Positions 16,473 to 24,340 of a stretch of 64,000 nt of DNA are shown here, piece after piece (the stretch's first letter is position 1; each line of letters begins with the position of its first letter). The position numbers and the translations under genes are program-made. Where the stretch lies: positions 1 to 64,000 of the forward strand of contig JBBKWH010000084.1 of assembly GCA_037968855.1 (NCBI GenBank). Direction: 5' to 3'. Under the pieces are notes generated by a model. The model ran no database searches. It was not told where the DNA came from and worked only from the letters and a program-made list of their open reading frames with translations. The DNA comes from JBBKWH01 sp037968855 (lineage in GTDB: Bacteria > Pseudomonadota > Gammaproteobacteria > Pseudomonadales > Moraxellaceae).

Positions 16473-17308
16473 TCGATAATCTGATCATCACCCCAAAAAT
16501 GGCCGATGGTAGCAAATCTTACGTCGAAGTCAGCAATGTCGGCATGAGCTTTAAAACCAAAAAGGGCACGTTTCAAGCCTTACAAAACGTTGATCTAAAA
16601 ATCAGCAAAGGTGAGTTTATCACCCTGATTGGCCACTCTGGTTGCGGCAAATCCACCTTGCTTAATTTGATTGCAGGCTTGACGTTGCCCACCCAAGGCA
16701 GCTTGATCTGTAATGGCCGTGAAATCTCAGGGCCGGGGCCTGAGCGTGCGGTGGTGTTTCAAAACCATTCGTTGCTGCCATGGCTGACCTGCGCCGAAAA
16801 CGTGCATCTGGCGGTTGAACGGGTGTTTGGCTCAACCGAGAGCAAAGCCCAGCTTAAAGCCCGTACCGAAGCTGCGTTGGCCATGGTTGGTCTGACCCAT
16901 GCCCTGCATAAATATCCCAGCGAAATCTCTGGCGGCATGAAGCAGCGGGTTGGTATTGCTCGTGCACTATCGATGGAGCCACAGGTGCTACTCATGGATG
17001 AGCCGTTTGGCGCACTTGATGCCCTGACCCGTGCGCACTTGCAAGACGAGTTGCTGGATATTGTGGCCAACACCAAAGCCACCGTGGTGATGGTCACGCA
17101 CGATGTAGACGAAGCCGTGTTGCTGTCTAATCGGATTGTCATGCTGACCAATGGCCCAGCGGCAACCATTGGCGAAATCCTTGAGGTTGATCTGGTTGGC
17201 AAGCGTGATCGTGTTGATTTGGCGAATGATCCGCACTATCACAAGCTGCGTGCAGCAGTGCTGGACTTCTTGTATCACAAACAAAAACATCCAGTCTCGG
17301 CAGCATAA
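16469..17308 (+). CDS. nrtC: Nitrate ABC transporter ATP-binding protein
   Basis: ABC ATPase of 279 residues. Walker A is GHSGCGKST, the Q-loop lies in VVFQNHSLLPWLTC, the signature is ISGGMKQRVGIARA, Walker B is VLLMDEPFGALD and the switch histidine is in VMVTHDVDEA. It is the short NrtD/TauB-like form; the C-terminal NrtA-like sensor domain found in cyanobacterial NrtC is missing. It overlaps nrtB by four bases. No nitrate or nitrite reductase gene follows; the operon ends at the terminator at 17421. Confidence 0.9.
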   Translation: MIDNLIITPKMADGSKSYVEVSNVGMSFKTKKGTFQALQNVDLKISKGEFITLIGHSGCGKSTLLNLIAGLTLPTQGSLICNGREISGPGPERAVVFQNHSLLPWLTCAENVHLAVERVFGSTESKAQLKARTEAALAMVGLTHALHKYPSEISGGMKQRVGIARALSMEPQVLLMDEPFGALDALTRAHLQDELLDIVANTKATVVMVTHDVDEAVLLSNRIVMLTNGPAATIGEILEVDLVGKRDRVDLANDPHYHKLRAAVLDFLYHKQKHPVSAA

Positions 17309-17420
17309 CGCAGGAATGAGACTGGATAAAAAAAAAGGGCTATTGTTGATCACCTGTTGGTGCAGTTAACTGGATTGCTGTACTCCGCTTTACTTATCGA
17401 TTGATCATGCTTTTGCACAG

Positions 17421-17453
17421 CGGAAGACCCTCGTGGATCTTCCGTTTTTTTTT
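17421..17453 (+). terminator. Terminator of the nrtABC operon
   Basis: CGGAAGA (17421-17427) pairs with TCTTCCG (17438-17444), followed by nine T (17445-17453). Confidence 0.9.
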
Positions 17454-17460
17454 GCAAAAA

Positions 17461-17486
17461 AAAGCCCAACGTCAACGCTGGGCTTT
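17461..17486 (-). terminator. Terminator of fur
   Basis: AAAGCCCA (17461-17468) pairs with TGGGCTTT (17479-17486), and the stem continues inward. Read on the minus strand it is followed by a run of T, serving fur. Confidence 0.88.
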
Positions 17487-17502
17487 GGTTGTATCGAGTG
17501 GC

Positions 17503-17940
17503 TTATTTGCGCTTTAAGGTATCTTTACACTCGGCTTTATCGCAGATACCGTACAAATTCAGGGAGTGTCCGGTCAGCTCAAAACCTAGTTTTTCGGCAA
17601 CTTTATGCTGCTCGGCTTCAATCACGTCGTTGGTAAACTCCACCACACGTCCACAGATCTGGCAGACAATATGATCGTGATGATCATCTTGCATGATCTC
17701 AAACACCGAGTGGTTGTTCTCAAAGTGATGACGCTCGATAATGCCAGCTTGCTCAAATTGAGTCAGCACTCGATAGACGGTGGCAAGACCGACATCTTCG
17801 CCTTGCTCCAGTAATGTCTTATAAATATCTTCGGCACTGAGGTGATGATCCGTTGCGCTTTCAAGCAACTCTAGGATCTTAATCCGTGGCAAAGTGACCT
17901 TAAGGCCAGCCTTACGAAGATCTTGATTGGTAATCGGCAT
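17503..17940 (-). CDS. fur: Ferric uptake regulator Fur
   Basis: Iron-sensing repressor, 145 residues from the ATG at 17940 (GAGAG upstream); longer frames add unrelated sequence. The winged helix includes LPRIKILELLES and the DNA-recognition stretch VGLATVYRVLTQFEQAG. The metal-binding centre HHDHIVCQICGRVVEF contains the histidine cluster and the first CxxC; a second Cys pair, CDKAEC, lies near the C terminus. It is divergent from bamE, the arrangement found throughout Pseudomonas and Acinetobacter. No clear Fur box is visible in the 126-base divergent region. Confidence 0.97.
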   Translation of the reverse strand: MPITNQDLRKAGLKVTLPRIKILELLESATDHHLSAEDIYKTLLEQGEDVGLATVYRVLTQFEQAGIIERHHFENNHSVFEIMQDDHHDHIVCQICGRVVEFTNDVIEAEQHKVAEKLGFELTGHSLNLYGICDKAECKDTLKRK

Positions 17941-18066
17941 TAGAAACACTCTCGCAACATAGTCTATCGTGGTTGGCCAATGTCTACATGGGCAAGGCAT
18001 AGGCAGATGAAGTATGATCAGTGACCTGCGTGCATGCACCAGTATTTGAGGGGATAGTGTAGCAAA

Positions 18067-18483
18067 ATGCGAAAGATCATGTTGGCGCTGGTCGCCACCA
18101 CCGCCCTATCAGGGCTGGTATCGTCAATCTCCGGTTGCTCGGTGTTCGGTGTTTACCGTATCGACATCCCACAAGGCACACCGCTGACCCAAGCACAGGT
18201 CAGTCAGTTACGTGTTGGGATGACACAGCAACAGGTGCGTTATATCTTGGGCAGTCCTAGTTTGACCGACACGCTACAGCCAAATCGCTGGGACTATGTC
18301 TATAACTATCGACCCGGCACCTATGCCAAAAAAGCCGGTCTCAAAGCAGTCAACGATCAACATTTGATTCTGACCTTTGACAAAGACGTGCTCAAGACCA
18401 TTGAAGGTGGACAGAGTATTCCAGCTGCTCAACCGGGTCTGCCAGAAAGCCGTGATACCACGCTAAACGCACCACCGCTCTAA
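18067..18483 (+). CDS. bamE: Outer-membrane assembly lipoprotein BamE (OmlA/SmpA)
   Basis: Lipoprotein subunit of the BAM complex that inserts beta-barrel proteins into the outer membrane. 138 residues with lipobox ISGC, the sequence YRIDIPQGTPLT, LRVGMTQQQVRYILGSP and RWDYVYNYRPG, all typical. The C-terminal 20 residues are Pro-rich and variable. It is divergent from fur and ends at a strong terminator shared with rnfH. Confidence 0.95.
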   Translation: MRKIMLALVATTALSGLVSSISGCSVFGVYRIDIPQGTPLTQAQVSQLRVGMTQQQVRYILGSPSLTDTLQPNRWDYVYNYRPGTYAKKAGLKAVNDQHLILTFDKDVLKTIEGGQSIPAAQPGLPESRDTTLNAPPL

Positions 18484-18500
18484 GCCACTCGTTAGATCCA

Positions 18501-18542
18501 AAAAAGCCCGTACATGACACTAAGTCGATGTACGGGCTTTTT
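18501..18542. terminator. Bidirectional terminator between bamE and rnfH
   Basis: A 15-bp perfect stem: AAAAAGCCCGTACAT (18501-18515) with ATGTACGGGCTTTTT (18528-18542). A and T tracts on both sides suit the convergent genes. Confidence 0.92.
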
Positions 18543-18576
18543 TGTTTATCGTCGTCTAGCCAAGGCCAAGACAGCG

Positions 18577-18918
18577 CTAAGCGCGTGGTCGACGACGGCC
18601 AACCGGATGCAAGCTGGCGCGTTGACGCCGAACATCCATCGGATTACGGGTCAATGGCCGGTAAAGCTCCACCCGATCACCGTGGTTTAATATGTGGGTC
18701 ATCGGCTCACTCACCCGCTGTCCAAAAATTCCCACGGGTATCGGCCAGACCAGATCAATACTGGATAAAATCTCACTTTGCTCGATGGCTTGCCACACCG
18801 TGCTGCCTTCGGCAATCTGGATCTGACGCACCCACTGCTGCGCGGGGGTCAAACACAGCACCTCAACCGAGATCATCAATGGCTTGATCGACGCGGGCTG
18901 GCATGGCTCGGGCATCAT
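18577..18918 (-). CDS. rnfH: RnfH-family ubiquitin-like protein
   Basis: Small beta-grasp protein of the RnfH family (113 residues from 18918). Its core is ISVEVLCLTPAQQ, GSTVWQAIEQSEIL, VGIFGQRVSEPMTHILNHGDRVELYRPLTRNPMDVRRQRA, the last ending in the typical DP.E.RR-like basic tail. The start overlaps the stop of the upstream transporter (ATGATG on TGA); a start at 18876 (MISVEV) would match shorter family members. In most gammaproteobacteria rnfH follows ratA; here ratA is replaced by a membrane-transporter gene. Function of the family is unknown. Confidence 0.85.
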   Translation of the reverse strand: MMPEPCQPASIKPLMISVEVLCLTPAQQWVRQIQIAEGSTVWQAIEQSEILSSIDLVWPIPVGIFGQRVSEPMTHILNHGDRVELYRPLTRNPMDVRRQRASLHPVGRRRPRA

Positions 18919-20009
18919 GCGACCGATAGCCAGTGCATCAGCAAACCGACCAATGCCAACACAATAGACAGTGGAATGACAATCCGCATCGCCACTCGCC
19001 AAAGGTTATAGAGCACTTCGTTGTCAAAGCCCAAGGCTTTACGCAAGTGGCTAATTTTCATGGTCCAACCACTAAACACCGCATAAACCAAACACACCAG
19101 CAAGCCCAATACAGATGCTGCCATCCAACCGCCTAACGCACCAATTGGCAGCCACCAGACTGCAAATGCAACCAATAGCGCCGCCGCTTGCAACACCAAT
19201 GGCAAAGATCGAGCTTGTAGCTGAACGCGCACCATATGCACCAAATAGGCCGCCCCACAGAGCAATGCCAACAGATACAAGGTTGTGGCTAACTCGCCAC
19301 GCACACCCTGCGCCAAGGCAAACAAAGCCCCAGCCACCACCTGAGCGCCCCAGACGGGTAACGCAATCACACTGGCACGCTGCTTGGGCGAACTACTGAG
19401 GGCAGACTGCCAGTACAGCCCCATCCCCAAACCACTAGCGACCAAAGCCAGTACCACTGCCGATGCCCACTCTTGCAGCGAAAAATCAGTCAGCGCCCAC
19501 GTTCCTGCACCAAGGCTAAAGGTCGACAATTCAATGGCCACCACCGCCAAAGCTGCACCTAACACCAATACGGTGCGAGGTAACCACGAAAATCCAAGCG
19601 CAAAAACTGCTAACACCGGAAACAACACCACAACCGGCTGCGCAAGATCAGCACTGGTCAACGTCTGACCGAGCAAGATCGCTGCCTGATGGACCAAGCC
19701 ACCAGCAATCAGCCCCATGCAGGCCACGGCCAACCAACCTACCAACCGCCACGTCGGACGAGCATCGGCCTCACGCGTCAGCGATGACAAGGCTTGCAAG
19801 GGTGAAGTCTGGCTACGACGTGCAAGCGCGGTCTCTAACAGGGTGATTGGCAGAGCCAAAACCAACATACACACCAACCATACCAGCCAAAAATCGATTT
19901 GCTGCGTCCGAATGTGCTCACCACCAGGGGCAAACCAGCTCGACAACAACAACACCATCAACAAGGCAAGTAACGGCGACTGAATACGCGCAAAGACAGC
20001 AGCAGACAT
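18915..20009 (-). CDS. Divergent NSS-like (sodium-dependent) membrane transporter
   Basis: Polytopic inner-membrane protein, 364 residues, about ten to eleven hydrophobic segments. LPITLLETALARR near residue 55 and the C-terminal stretch LRKALGFDNEVLYNLWRVAMRIVIPLSI resemble the neurotransmitter:sodium symporter (NSS) family, but it is shorter than usual (about 450-500), and the usual unwound TM1 signature is not clear. Substrate unknown. Its stop codon overlaps the rnfH start, so the two are co-translated. Call is tentative. Confidence 0.6.
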   Translation of the reverse strand: MSAAVFARIQSPLLALLMVLLLSSWFAPGGEHIRTQQIDFWLVWLVCMLVLALPITLLETALARRSQTSPLQALSSLTREADARPTWRLVGWLAVACMGLIAGGLVHQAAILLGQTLTSADLAQPVVVLFPVLAVFALGFSWLPRTVLVLGAALAVVAIELSTFSLGAGTWALTDFSLQEWASAVVLALVASGLGMGLYWQSALSSSPKQRASVIALPVWGAQVVAGALFALAQGVRGELATTLYLLALLCGAAYLVHMVRVQLQARSLPLVLQAAALLVAFAVWWLPIGALGGWMAASVLGLLVCLVYAVFSGWTMKISHLRKALGFDNEVLYNLWRVAMRIVIPLSIVLALVGLLMHWLSVA

Positions 20010-20120
20010 GTCTAAAGATTCCTATTTGAATCAATCAATACGGTAGCAAGGCTACACATGAAGCAAGCATGATCAAGATTACAGCACGACCACGCATGGG
20101 TGATTACTTTTAAAAAGAAC

Positions 20121-20143
20121 AAAGCCCCGTCCAGCGGGGCTTT
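20121..20143. terminator. Terminator after cytochrome c4 gene
   Basis: AAAGCCCCG (20121-20129) pairs with CGGGGCTTT (20135-20143), loop TCCAG. Read on the minus strand it is followed by TTGTTCTTTTT, serving the cytochrome gene. Confidence 0.8.
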
Positions 20144-20164
20144 GAATCACGGGCACAACACGAC

Positions 20165-20818
20165 TTAGTGTAGGCCACCCATAAAATTTGCCAAGTTTTC
20201 GATGTCTTTATCAGACAACTTGCTGGCAACCATTTGCATGATGCCCACTTCACCGGCTTTGGCGCCGTCATTCATGCGCTTGGTACCGGTTAAATCGTCA
20301 CGACCTGCGGCACGGAACGCCATCAACTGGGCTTTGATGTACTCAGGATGCTGACCACCGACTTTTGGAAAGGCTGCAAATGGATTGCCTTTGCCCGACG
20401 GACCGTGGCAACCCGCGCAAGGCACAACACCCGTAGCGCTATTGCCACCACGGAACAGTTTTTCGCCAGCCGCCACAGTGGCAGGATCAGCCAGAGTCAC
20501 GGCCGATTTTTGCGAGGCAAAATACACGGCCAAGTTGGCCATTTGCTGTTCGGTCAAATTGGCGACCTGTCCAGCCATAATCGCGTTTTGGCGTGCACCG
20601 CTCTTAAAGTCCATCAATTGCTTATAGATGTACTTTGGGTTTTGACCTGCCAAACGTGGAAACGTTGGCGATGCGCTATTGCCATCAGCACCGTGACATG
20701 CAGCACATACAGTCGATGCTGTTTTGCCTGCGGCCAGTACACCGGCAGGCATATTGACCGCAGCATTTGCTGCACTCAGGCTAACCAACGCAAAGGCGGC
20801 GGCAATCAGTTTTTTCAT
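20165..20818 (-). CDS. Cytochrome c4 (di-haem)
   Basis: Periplasmic di-haem electron carrier of 217 residues. The start MKKLIAAAF gives a signal peptide cleaved near AANAA. Two haem sites CAACH and CAGCH lie in the two tandem cytochrome domains; each is followed by the motif (FP)RLAGQ / (FP)KVGGQ and by a methionine that could be axial (IMAG, KRMND). Function is delivery of electrons to a terminal oxidase. It lies next to the monohaem cytochrome c5-like gene, with 64 bases between. Confidence 0.93.
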   Translation of the reverse strand: MKKLIAAAFALVSLSAANAAVNMPAGVLAAGKTASTVCAACHGADGNSASPTFPRLAGQNPKYIYKQLMDFKSGARQNAIMAGQVANLTEQQMANLAVYFASQKSAVTLADPATVAAGEKLFRGGNSATGVVPCAGCHGPSGKGNPFAAFPKVGGQHPEYIKAQLMAFRAAGRDDLTGTKRMNDGAKAGEVGIMQMVASKLSDKDIENLANFMGGLH

Positions 20819-20882
20819 AACACAGCATCCCAATCGGTTTTCAAAAGATCCGGTGCGAATCAAACAGGTCGTGGAGCCTTGC

Positions 20883-21179
20883 TCACTTCGACATCAGCTT
20901 GATCAACGCAGCATAGTCGGCTTCAGTACAGCTATCACACAGGCCACGCGCTGGCATGTTTTTGTAGCCAGTGCGGGTATGCTCAATCAACAATGGCATG
21001 CCCTGCTTTAAACGTGGTGCCCAAGCAGCTTGATCGCCACTTTTAGGTGCGCCCAATACCCCTGCCGCATGACAAGTCGCACAGGACTGGCTATATAACT
21101 CATCCACACCTGCATGTACTGCACCCGCCGTTACACTCATCACGGCAACCATCAACAAATGACGCAACATCGTGTTCAT
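20883..21179 (-). CDS. Cytochrome c5-like monohaem protein
   Basis: Periplasmic c-type cytochrome of 98 residues with signal peptide (cleaved near VHAG) and a single CATCH haem site. GYKNMPARGLCDSCTEAD contains the putative axial Met and the extra Cys pair that forms a disulfide in cytochrome c5. AGGAG eight bases before the ATG supports the start at 21179. Probably works with cytochrome c4. Confidence 0.9.
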   Translation of the reverse strand: MNTMLRHLLMVAVMSVTAGAVHAGVDELYSQSCATCHAAGVLGAPKSGDQAAWAPRLKQGMPLLIEHTRTGYKNMPARGLCDSCTEADYAALIKLMSK

Positions 21180-21306
21180 GTCTCATGCTCCTCATGATGG
21201 AATATCAACATCCACTTAGTCGTCAGTATGACAGAAGTCGAAGCGCGGCTGTATACACCCAAGCGGGGTGCATTATATCGTCAAGTGCACAGAACTTTAA
21301 TAGCTT

Positions 21307-21312
21307 TATAAT
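21307..21312 (+). promoter_or_regulatory. Candidate -10 box for engB
   Basis: TATAAT 30 bases before the start codon. No good -35 is seen at 17 bases; the spacing region is AT-rich. Confidence 0.35.
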
Positions 21313-21341
21313 ACCAACAACGCCATGAACAATGATCGAAC

Positions 21342-22073
21342 ATGTCCCATTCATCAGATGACACCGTAAAACCCGCTGTAACCAGCCCCCAGACTGCGCC
21401 AAACGACCCAGATCAGGTGGATCAAACCCAGCTTATCTTACGCTGGTTACGCCAAACACACTTTCAAACCAGTGCGCCAAAACTCAGTCTTTGCCCACCA
21501 GACACGGGCTTTGAACTGGCCTTTGCAGGACGATCAAACGCCGGAAAATCCAGTGCAATCAATGCGATTACCTCGCAACGACAACTGGCCCGCGCCTCCA
21601 AGACACCGGGTCGTACTCAGATGATTAACTTCTTCTCAATGGGCGATGAGTCGCAACGTCTGGTGGATTTACCCGGTTATGGCTATGCCGCCGTCCCCGA
21701 AGCCATGAAGCTAATCTGGCAAAAAGAATTGGAGCGTTATTTGATTGCTAGACGCAGCTTGACCGGCTTGGTGTTGCTGATGGACATCCGCCATCCACTG
21801 AAAGATTTTGATCAAATGATGCTGTCTTGGGCCAAATCACGCGGTTTATTTGTACACGTGATGTTAACCAAAGCTGACAAGCTCAACCGTGGCCCTGCCA
21901 ATACCACCTTATTAGAGGTGCAAAAAAAGCTGCGCGCCGATGGTTTGGACTTTTCGATTCAGCTGTTTTCGGCACTCAAACGCCAAGGTCTAGAGCAACT
22001 GGCTGATGTGATTGGCGAGCGACTGCATTACGGCAAAACCGATCACTTGCTGAACGACGTCAGTCCAGACTAA
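21342..22073 (+). CDS. engB: Ribosome-biogenesis GTPase EngB (YihA/YsxC)
   Basis: Essential TrmE-Era-type GTPase that helps assemble the 50S subunit. 243 residues with G1 GRSNAGKSS, the G2 and G3 segment PGRTQ and VDLPGYGYA, and G4 TKADK. The first 40 residues are a non-conserved Pro/Gln-rich extension, so a shorter start is possible; no ribosome site clearly decides. The gene is monocistronic and lies divergent from the cytochromes. Confidence 0.95.
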   Translation: MSHSSDDTVKPAVTSPQTAPNDPDQVDQTQLILRWLRQTHFQTSAPKLSLCPPDTGFELAFAGRSNAGKSSAINAITSQRQLARASKTPGRTQMINFFSMGDESQRLVDLPGYGYAAVPEAMKLIWQKELERYLIARRSLTGLVLLMDIRHPLKDFDQMMLSWAKSRGLFVHVMLTKADKLNRGPANTTLLEVQKKLRADGLDFSIQLFSALKRQGLEQLADVIGERLHYGKTDHLLNDVSPD

Positions 22074-22102
22074 GCCCCGCGCCAGATCAGCTGCCACTAT
22101 TC

Positions 22103-22130
22103 AACCTGCCTGCAAACGCTAGGGCAGGTT
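22103..22130 (+). terminator. Terminator after engB
   Basis: AACCTGCC (22103-22110) and GGCAGGTT (22123-22130) form an 8-bp stem followed by a short T-rich stretch (TAGTTTAATC). Confidence 0.55.
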
Positions 22131-22165
22131 TAGTTTAATCGACAATCTGAGCGAGAGCGAGCTGT

Positions 22166-23041
22166 CTAGCGCTCCTCTGTCTCACGCAAGCGCATCAGGC
22201 CTTCTTGTGAGGTGGTCACCACTAACTCACCGTTTTGCCACATCCGACCAAAATTGAGGCCGCGTGCACTGCTGGTGACTGTGGCATCCATGTCGTACAA
22301 CAGCCAATCATCGGCGCGGACTGGACGATGAAAATAAATCGAATGATCCAAACTTGCAGCCTGCAAATTTGGGGTCATAAAGCTAATGCCATGCGGCATT
22401 AGGCCAGTACCCATCAAGGCATAATCCGACGCAAAGGCAATAATGGCCTGATGCAATGCCGAATCATCTGGTAACGCTTGCTCATCCACGCCAGCAGCAC
22501 GCATCCAATGCGCCCGTGCAGGCGCTTCGGGTTGCGGCATAAACGGATTGGTTGGATTGATTGGCCGAAACTCGACATGCCGCTCACGCATAAAATTGGT
22601 GCGGACTTTTTCGGGCAAAAATGGCGCGATCAGCTTTTTAAGCTCTTGTTCATTTTTCAGGTCTTGCGGCTTGGCATAGTCTGGCATATCGACTTGATAA
22701 TTTAAGCCTTCTTCTAAGGGTGCAAACGACACCAAGGCAGTAAAAATCAATTTGCCATGCTGAATAGCCCGCACTTGCCGACTGACAAAACTTTTGCCAT
22801 CGCGCAAGCGATCAACTTGATAAATAATCGGCGCGTCAATATCACCACCATGCAAAAAGTACGCATGTAAGGAATGTGCCGGACGATCTGTGGTATGTGC
22901 CGCCGCACGCAATGCCTGCCCCAGCACCTGTCCACCAAACACACGCTTGCCAACAAAATTGCGGCTTTGACCGCGATACAGATCTTCTTCAAGCTTTTCT
23001 AAGGTCAGCACCTCAAGCAATTCGTCCATCAGCGTGGTCAT
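22166..23041 (-). CDS. tesB: Acyl-CoA thioesterase II (TesB)
   Basis: Double-hotdog thioesterase that hydrolyses fatty acyl-CoAs. 291 residues from the ATG at 23041, which has GGAG eight bases upstream. Motifs: VFGGQVLGQALRAA, HSLHAYFLHGG, DGKSFVSRQV, and in the second half FASDYALMGTGLMPHG, SLDHSIYFHRPVRADDWLLYDM with the catalytic Asp, Gln and Thr positions typical of TesB. The C terminus ends EGLMRLRETEER. Confidence 0.95.
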   Translation of the reverse strand: MTTLMDELLEVLTLEKLEEDLYRGQSRNFVGKRVFGGQVLGQALRAAAHTTDRPAHSLHAYFLHGGDIDAPIIYQVDRLRDGKSFVSRQVRAIQHGKLIFTALVSFAPLEEGLNYQVDMPDYAKPQDLKNEQELKKLIAPFLPEKVRTNFMRERHVEFRPINPTNPFMPQPEAPARAHWMRAAGVDEQALPDDSALHQAIIAFASDYALMGTGLMPHGISFMTPNLQAASLDHSIYFHRPVRADDWLLYDMDATVTSSARGLNFGRMWQNGELVVTTSQEGLMRLRETEER

Positions 23042-23159
23042 GGCGTAGCTCCAGTGGTCTTTAATAAAAATGTGCAGATGAGGGTCGATTCTAGTCTGCC
23101 ACTGACAGACAGAACCAGTATTCACATGACTGTTGCGTTCAACAATACGCCCAAATCAC

Positions 23160-24188
23160 TCATAACCAACGGGCTTTTTTTAGTTTTCGCCAAACTAAAA
23201 CCGACAAAAACAGCATCAAGCACAAGGCATAATAATAGCCATAACGCCAATGCAGCTCTGGCATATGATCAAAATTCATCCCATAGAAGCTAGCAATCAT
23301 AGTCGGCACTGCCAAAATCGCCGCCCACGACGCCAAACGCTTGACGATTTCGTTTTGGCCCACACCAACCAAGGCCAAATAAGTATCCATGGCCACTTGC
23401 ATCATCTCACTCAAGCCCTGCACCGCATCCAATGAACGCAAGACATGGTCTTGAATATCTCTAAAATACGGGGTGGTGGTCTTGGGCATATACGTCACTA
23501 AATCATCGCTTTTATGATAGATAAAAAAACCGCAGATATCTTTAAGCGGACTAATTGCCAAGCGTAATCGAACCAAATCTGATTTTAAATCATACAAATG
23601 CCTTAAGGTATGACGATTAAATTTTTCAGAAAAAATATCGCGCTCTTGTTGGCGCAAATGCTCGCCTAACTGATCGGTAATCGGCAAGAAATTATCCACC
23701 ACATAATCTAAAACCGCATACATCACATAACCCGGCCCCAGCTTCATTTTTTGTGGATGCTGCTCACAATGCACACGAACCGGCACATAACTCAGCGATG
23801 GGCCTTGCCTAACACTGATCAAATAACGCTCACCCAAAAACAAATACGTCGCACCAAACACAATGTCACTACCATCCAACTGTGCTGTCCGCGCCACCAC
23901 AAACAATGACTGATCGTAGCTTTCGACCTTCGCTCGTTGGTGATTACGCATGGCGTCTTCTACCGCTAGCTCATGCAGCCCAAACTCGTGTTGGACTTGC
24001 TGCATGGTGGCCAGCGTCGGCTCATGCAAGCCAATCCACACAAATAAATCTTTATCACTTTCAAGCACTTCATTGACTTGATCGAGTGGCAGTGCCGCAA
24101 CACGCTGGCCTGTCGAACGACGATAAGAGACACAATTCACAATGCCTGATGGGTGCTGATCGGTTGGCTGAGTGGATAAATCCGGCAT
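23160..24188 (-). CDS. corA: CorA-family magnesium/cobalt transporter (first copy)
   Basis: Pentameric inner-membrane channel for Mg2+, Co2+ or related ions. 342 residues from the ATG at 24188 (AGGA seven bases upstream). The cytoplasmic funnel forms about 290 residues. The C terminus has two transmembrane helices with the GMN selectivity motif in ASFYGMNFDHMPEL, and a basic KLKKARWL tail. A second CorA, only distantly similar, is encoded at 31943-32956. Confidence 0.93.
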   Translation of the reverse strand: MPDLSTQPTDQHPSGIVNCVSYRRSTGQRVAALPLDQVNEVLESDKDLFVWIGLHEPTLATMQQVQHEFGLHELAVEDAMRNHQRAKVESYDQSLFVVARTAQLDGSDIVFGATYLFLGERYLISVRQGPSLSYVPVRVHCEQHPQKMKLGPGYVMYAVLDYVVDNFLPITDQLGEHLRQQERDIFSEKFNRHTLRHLYDLKSDLVRLRLAISPLKDICGFFIYHKSDDLVTYMPKTTTPYFRDIQDHVLRSLDAVQGLSEMMQVAMDTYLALVGVGQNEIVKRLASWAAILAVPTMIASFYGMNFDHMPELHWRYGYYYALCLMLFLSVLVWRKLKKARWL

Positions 24189-24340
24189 CAATATTCCTAT
24201 GTTTTTGACAAAAGCAACCGCTGTTGATGCACCAAGATCGAATAGATTGGCCACTGTATTCGATTGCTTGGGCCAGCGGATTGTTCACGGTTTGTGGCAT
24301 GATAGCGCGGTTCGATATGATGACATGCGAGAACAATTCG

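Noticed and set aside
17941..18066. Fur box in the fur-bamE divergent region
   Set aside because: No stretch is close to the 19-bp GATAATGATAATCATTATC consensus; a 10-bp GTGCATGCAC palindrome at 18030-18039 is unrelated.
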